Program-made: the position numbers and the translations under genes
Notes under the pieces: generated by a model
The model's database searches: none
What the model saw: the letters and a program-made list of their open reading frames with translations, nothing else
What the model was told of the DNA's origin: nothing
In this document: one piece after another, positions 60,960 to 64,000 of the stretch
How positions within the stretch are numbered: position 1 is the stretch's first letter
Layout of the letters: each line of letters begins with the position of its first letter
NCBI GenBank assembly: GCA_037954235.1
Contig: JBBMOA010000017.1
Location: 17,250,527-17,314,526 of the forward strand
Direction of reading: 5' to 3'
Length of the DNA stretch: 64,000 nucleotides
Origin: Aulostomus chinensis
Taxonomy: Eukaryota > Chordata > Actinopteri > Syngnathiformes > Aulostomidae

Positions 60960-61447
60960 TTCATAATGTGAGCTTCTGCCAAATGCATGTAGAGTCAGGG
61001 ATGTCAGCAGACCACCAACACCACCACCTCCATCCAAAAAGACCAAACAGGACGGAGGACACTCAAGTAACCACGGCGGCACACACACAATTATTTCCTT
61101 GCAAGAAATGACATTGTTCACGTGAGTTTAGGAACATTGTGTCCACGAGGATTCAAACTGTGCTGATGATGTAATGCATGATGTCACAAAAAACGGCTTA
61201 ACTAAACAACCTCGTGGCTGCAATTGGTCCTCTAAAATCACCAGCCTTCTAAAAAAACAAAACTAAAAAAAAAAAAAAAAGACAGAGTGGGAGAGAGAAT
61301 TCCTGTTACAATCATCCCTTCCAGGCAATTTTTCAGCTAAAATCTGGACTGACGATTAAGTGGGATTATTTGCTCTATAGCGTTGATTTAGCGACAACCG
61401 TGTCCTGCGCTCCTGTGAGAGGGTGTGAGTGTAAGAGTGTGTATATG

Positions 61448-61486
61448 TGAGAGAGAGAGAGAGAGAGAGGAGAGAGGAGAGGAGAG
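61448..61486. repeat. (GA)n purine tract
   Basis: GA units followed by GGAGA units, all purine. Confidence 0.93.
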
Positions 61487-61504
61487 CGAGGTTTTGTTCC
61501 AACT

Positions 61505-61572
61505 GAGCCCTTAATTAGCCAGGCTAATTGAGCTGTTAATTGATCTGTTGTCTTAATTAAACATCTCCTGAC
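61505..61572. promoter_or_regulatory. Homeodomain-site cluster, candidate enhancer
   Basis: Four AATT-core sites lie within 50 bp: TTAATTAG (61511), CTAATTG (61524), TTAATTG (61536) and TTAATTAA (61553). The unique segment sits between a GA tract and an 88-bp TG array. Binding is inferred from motif form. Confidence 0.4.
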
Positions 61573-61604
61573 GCTTCTTTGCTCCTTGTAGTTGGGAATC
61601 CGAG

Positions 61605-61606
<2 letters not shown>

Positions 61607-61694
<88 letters not shown>
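61607..61694. repeat. Long (TG)n microsatellite
   Basis: Forty-four uninterrupted TG units. Confidence 0.98.
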
Positions 61695-61698
<4 letters not shown>

Positions 61699-64000
61699 GC
61701 ACAGAGGTAGCTAGCCCTAAATGGATGATGATAATCTGAATGGGCTGATGACTCCATTAGACACTTTGGCTTGTTTTAGTTTGGGGCTAAAGCCATCATT
61801 ATAGATTTGTTTTGGGGCTAAAGTGGTGGTAAAATGCATTTAAAATCAAATCAGATTAAATTAATCTATGTAAAATGTACTCTGATAAAGCTGCCAATTT
61901 CTGCGGAATCTGTTGACTGACAGGCGAGGACTTAAATCTCTTCCTCCAATAAATCTAACCGTTTCCTGAGAATAACAGACACGCCGGTTTCTTTGTAGCT
62001 ATGCTGTGGATTTTAAACACAACATCATAATTTATATCTGAAAGCCAACAACACATAAATTATTGCGCTTTTTAGTGTGAAGGTGATACAGGATTAAAAC
62101 TTTTAGATCTTTGGAAATCAAGCTAAAGAATCACTGTAAAAGATGTTTTCAGGCAGTTTCTAATGTAGGGGAAATCAAAGGGAAATCATATGTACATAAA
62201 CATATATAAAATCCTGTTTTACTGGAGTTTTATGTAAAAGAATTCTACCAATGCAAACTATTTAGTCATAATCCCTCTCTTAGTTATTGGATATCTAAGG
62301 ATTTAAGAGGCTTTTCATACAATAAATGTATTAAATTCACCTTGTTCCACAGGTATACTAAGTACGCACTTCCTCTTACACTTTTTCATTATTACGATAT
62401 AACATTATCTTTCTTCCGGCTCAAAGCTAAGCTAGACCTGAGACACCCTTCTGTATCCGGTTGTGTATCGTGTGTGTCTGTATCCAAAGGGAGAATGTAA
62501 AGCAGAGATGCTACCTTCATTATGTGCATGAAGGGGCGGTGGCAGATGGCGCTCCGAGGCTCTGGTGACACCGGTGTGCCTGAGCTGAGCCGACTGGGGA
62601 AGACATGAAAGGACAGGCTTTGTTGCCGTGTGGTCAGCGGTGTTGGGTGTGAACAAAGATGAGATGAAGTAAGATCAGTGGCATGAAGAAAGAAGATGGA
62701 GGAGGAAACAGGCATCATTAAATTCTTATGTAGGCTGGGAGAATGATTAATTGACTGTGGTAATGGTTAACCAGCATGGAGTGATTCAGTCTTCCAGGGA
62801 ATGTTGGTCGGATTAAAAGAAGCGTTTGACTGAGTTGACCCTTGTGCTCAGCGAGAGGAGCGCAAACTTGTGTGGAGACCACTGGACCGCGGCAACGTAA
62901 CGTTAATACAGTGATGGAAAATACAGAAATGACTTCACTCCCAAAAAACAATGTCACAGTTAGAGAACTAGTGGACGGTGGAATCTACAGTTTTGGTTTT
63001 TAATCATCAATTTACCTTCAAAGCCCAACTGAAATGACATGCTTTCCTATCTAGTATTTCCCTCATATTTTGGAAAAAATATTATCAGCATTATTTATCC
63101 ACTGAACAATTTTTTCAAAACTCAAAAAGAAAAAAAAAGAACAAATCAGTCAGTAAAATCTAATAAGACATTCTTCTTTTTTCTCCCATTCAGTTTAGTT
63201 TAAAGCCTCCTGGGAACTTGTTTTTCAGTACGTTCAAAGTTTACACTTCATGCAGTTTGTCAGACATTTATTGTTCATACAACTGTTCATAAAGAACCTT
63301 TCCACTATAAATCCAAGGAGGCCTGGGACCATGCTCCTTTTACATTTACCACAGCTTACTATCAACCACAAGAATGGTTTATTGACTTGCTAATAATCAA
63401 TATCAGCCCAGAGAAAAAAACAAAAAAAACATATCAGTTGTTTGGTCAGAGTGAGATTGGGAGGAATTTGATTAGAGCATTGAAAAGTAATGGTAGTCAG
63501 AGAGAGAGTGGTAGCACAAGGTTAACAGTGTCACTCTGGGAGATACGACGGCCATCTTGTACTCCATGTAGTTGCTGTAGTAGTCCTGTGATATGTCTCC
63601 ATCCTCCATCATAATCTACAGATGCCCCACATCCTGCAACATGAATACGTTTAAGCCGGCGGGTCTGTAACCACAGTATTTTGGGGAAAGACGATAACAT
63701 TCGAGGAGGCTTAACAGCACGGGACAATCGATGATGGATTTCTGCTAGCAGTCTCACAAATGTTTAAGCTAGTAGGCTACATATGGTGCTGAAAGTTGAA
63801 GCTTGGCGTGCCGGTATCGTGATATCATTGGTTGGAATGGATCTTCACGGGGGAAAAAAAGGTGACTGGATTTGGATATACAAATGCTAAGTAATTGTAC
63901 TTTTTCTGACATATATTGTGAAGTAGCTGAGACCAACTGTTTGAACTAAAGAAGGGTTAAATAAAAAAAAGGGGGGGGCAGTTCGACTTAAAGTGTTCTT
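61695..64000. other. Non-coding stretch to window end, no gene seen
   Basis: Unique sequence. Minus-strand open frames at 62392-62718 and 63497-63757 have no domain or splice support. A-runs and a G8 run near 63971 are the only simple repeats. Confidence 0.5.

Overview
This 64 kb window looks like non-coding DNA from a bony (teleost) fish. It is AT-leaning and full of long CA/TG microsatellites. It carries a tRNA-headed V-SINE with an L2-type GGAT tail, other teleost-type dispersed repeats and TTAA-flanked non-autonomous DNA transposons. There is no bacterial-style gene packing, no convincing RNA gene and no complete protein-coding gene. It is most easily read as a large intron or intergenic desert, possibly next to a developmental gene, because several unique AT-rich blocks carry clustered homeodomain and POU-octamer sites.

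Layout. 1-10.7 kb: mostly unique DNA with CA/TG arrays, a degraded SINE (3295-3515), an old dispersed repeat (about 5162-5420) and a Z-DNA-prone decamer array (8076-8126). 10.7-12.4 kb: a short LINE-derived retroposon with an intact 9-bp target duplication (10723-11195), followed by the best candidate conserved non-coding blocks. 14.0-15.9 kb: a frame-broken pseudogene-like tract ending near AATAAA. 17-24 kb: a G20 tract, a GC-rich unique segment and a textbook V-SINE with a 12-bp target duplication (23567-23951). 26.0-26.7 kb: a diverged MITE, with internal tandem repeats and a perfect 15-bp palindrome just outside it. 29.5-30.1 kb: a possible retroelement relic containing a (GCT)8 run. 33.8-34.0 kb: the only plausible coding exon, open for 64 codons between a strong splice acceptor and a donor, with a faintly PDZ-like C-terminal half. 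34-40 kb: many CA/TG arrays and a SINE fragment. 41.2-41.8 kb: a clear TTAA-flanked MITE of the same terminal family as the one at 26 kb. 42-50 kb: simple-sequence-rich, with a 113-nt pure purine tract, a (GGGGT)n quadruplex motif and several long CA arrays. 52.6-53.6 kb: a mosaic of old transposon pieces. 57-64 kb: dispersed repeat fragments, a GGGCCT hexanucleotide array next to a TG array, a homeodomain-site cluster and an 88-bp TG array.

No operon-like or pathway relationship can be drawn, since no gene product is recognised with confidence. The most informative content is mobile-element history, structure-forming simple repeats and candidate enhancers. Family names for repeats come from recognition of familiar sequence without a database search. 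Candidate enhancers are inferred from composition and motifs only, with no alignment.
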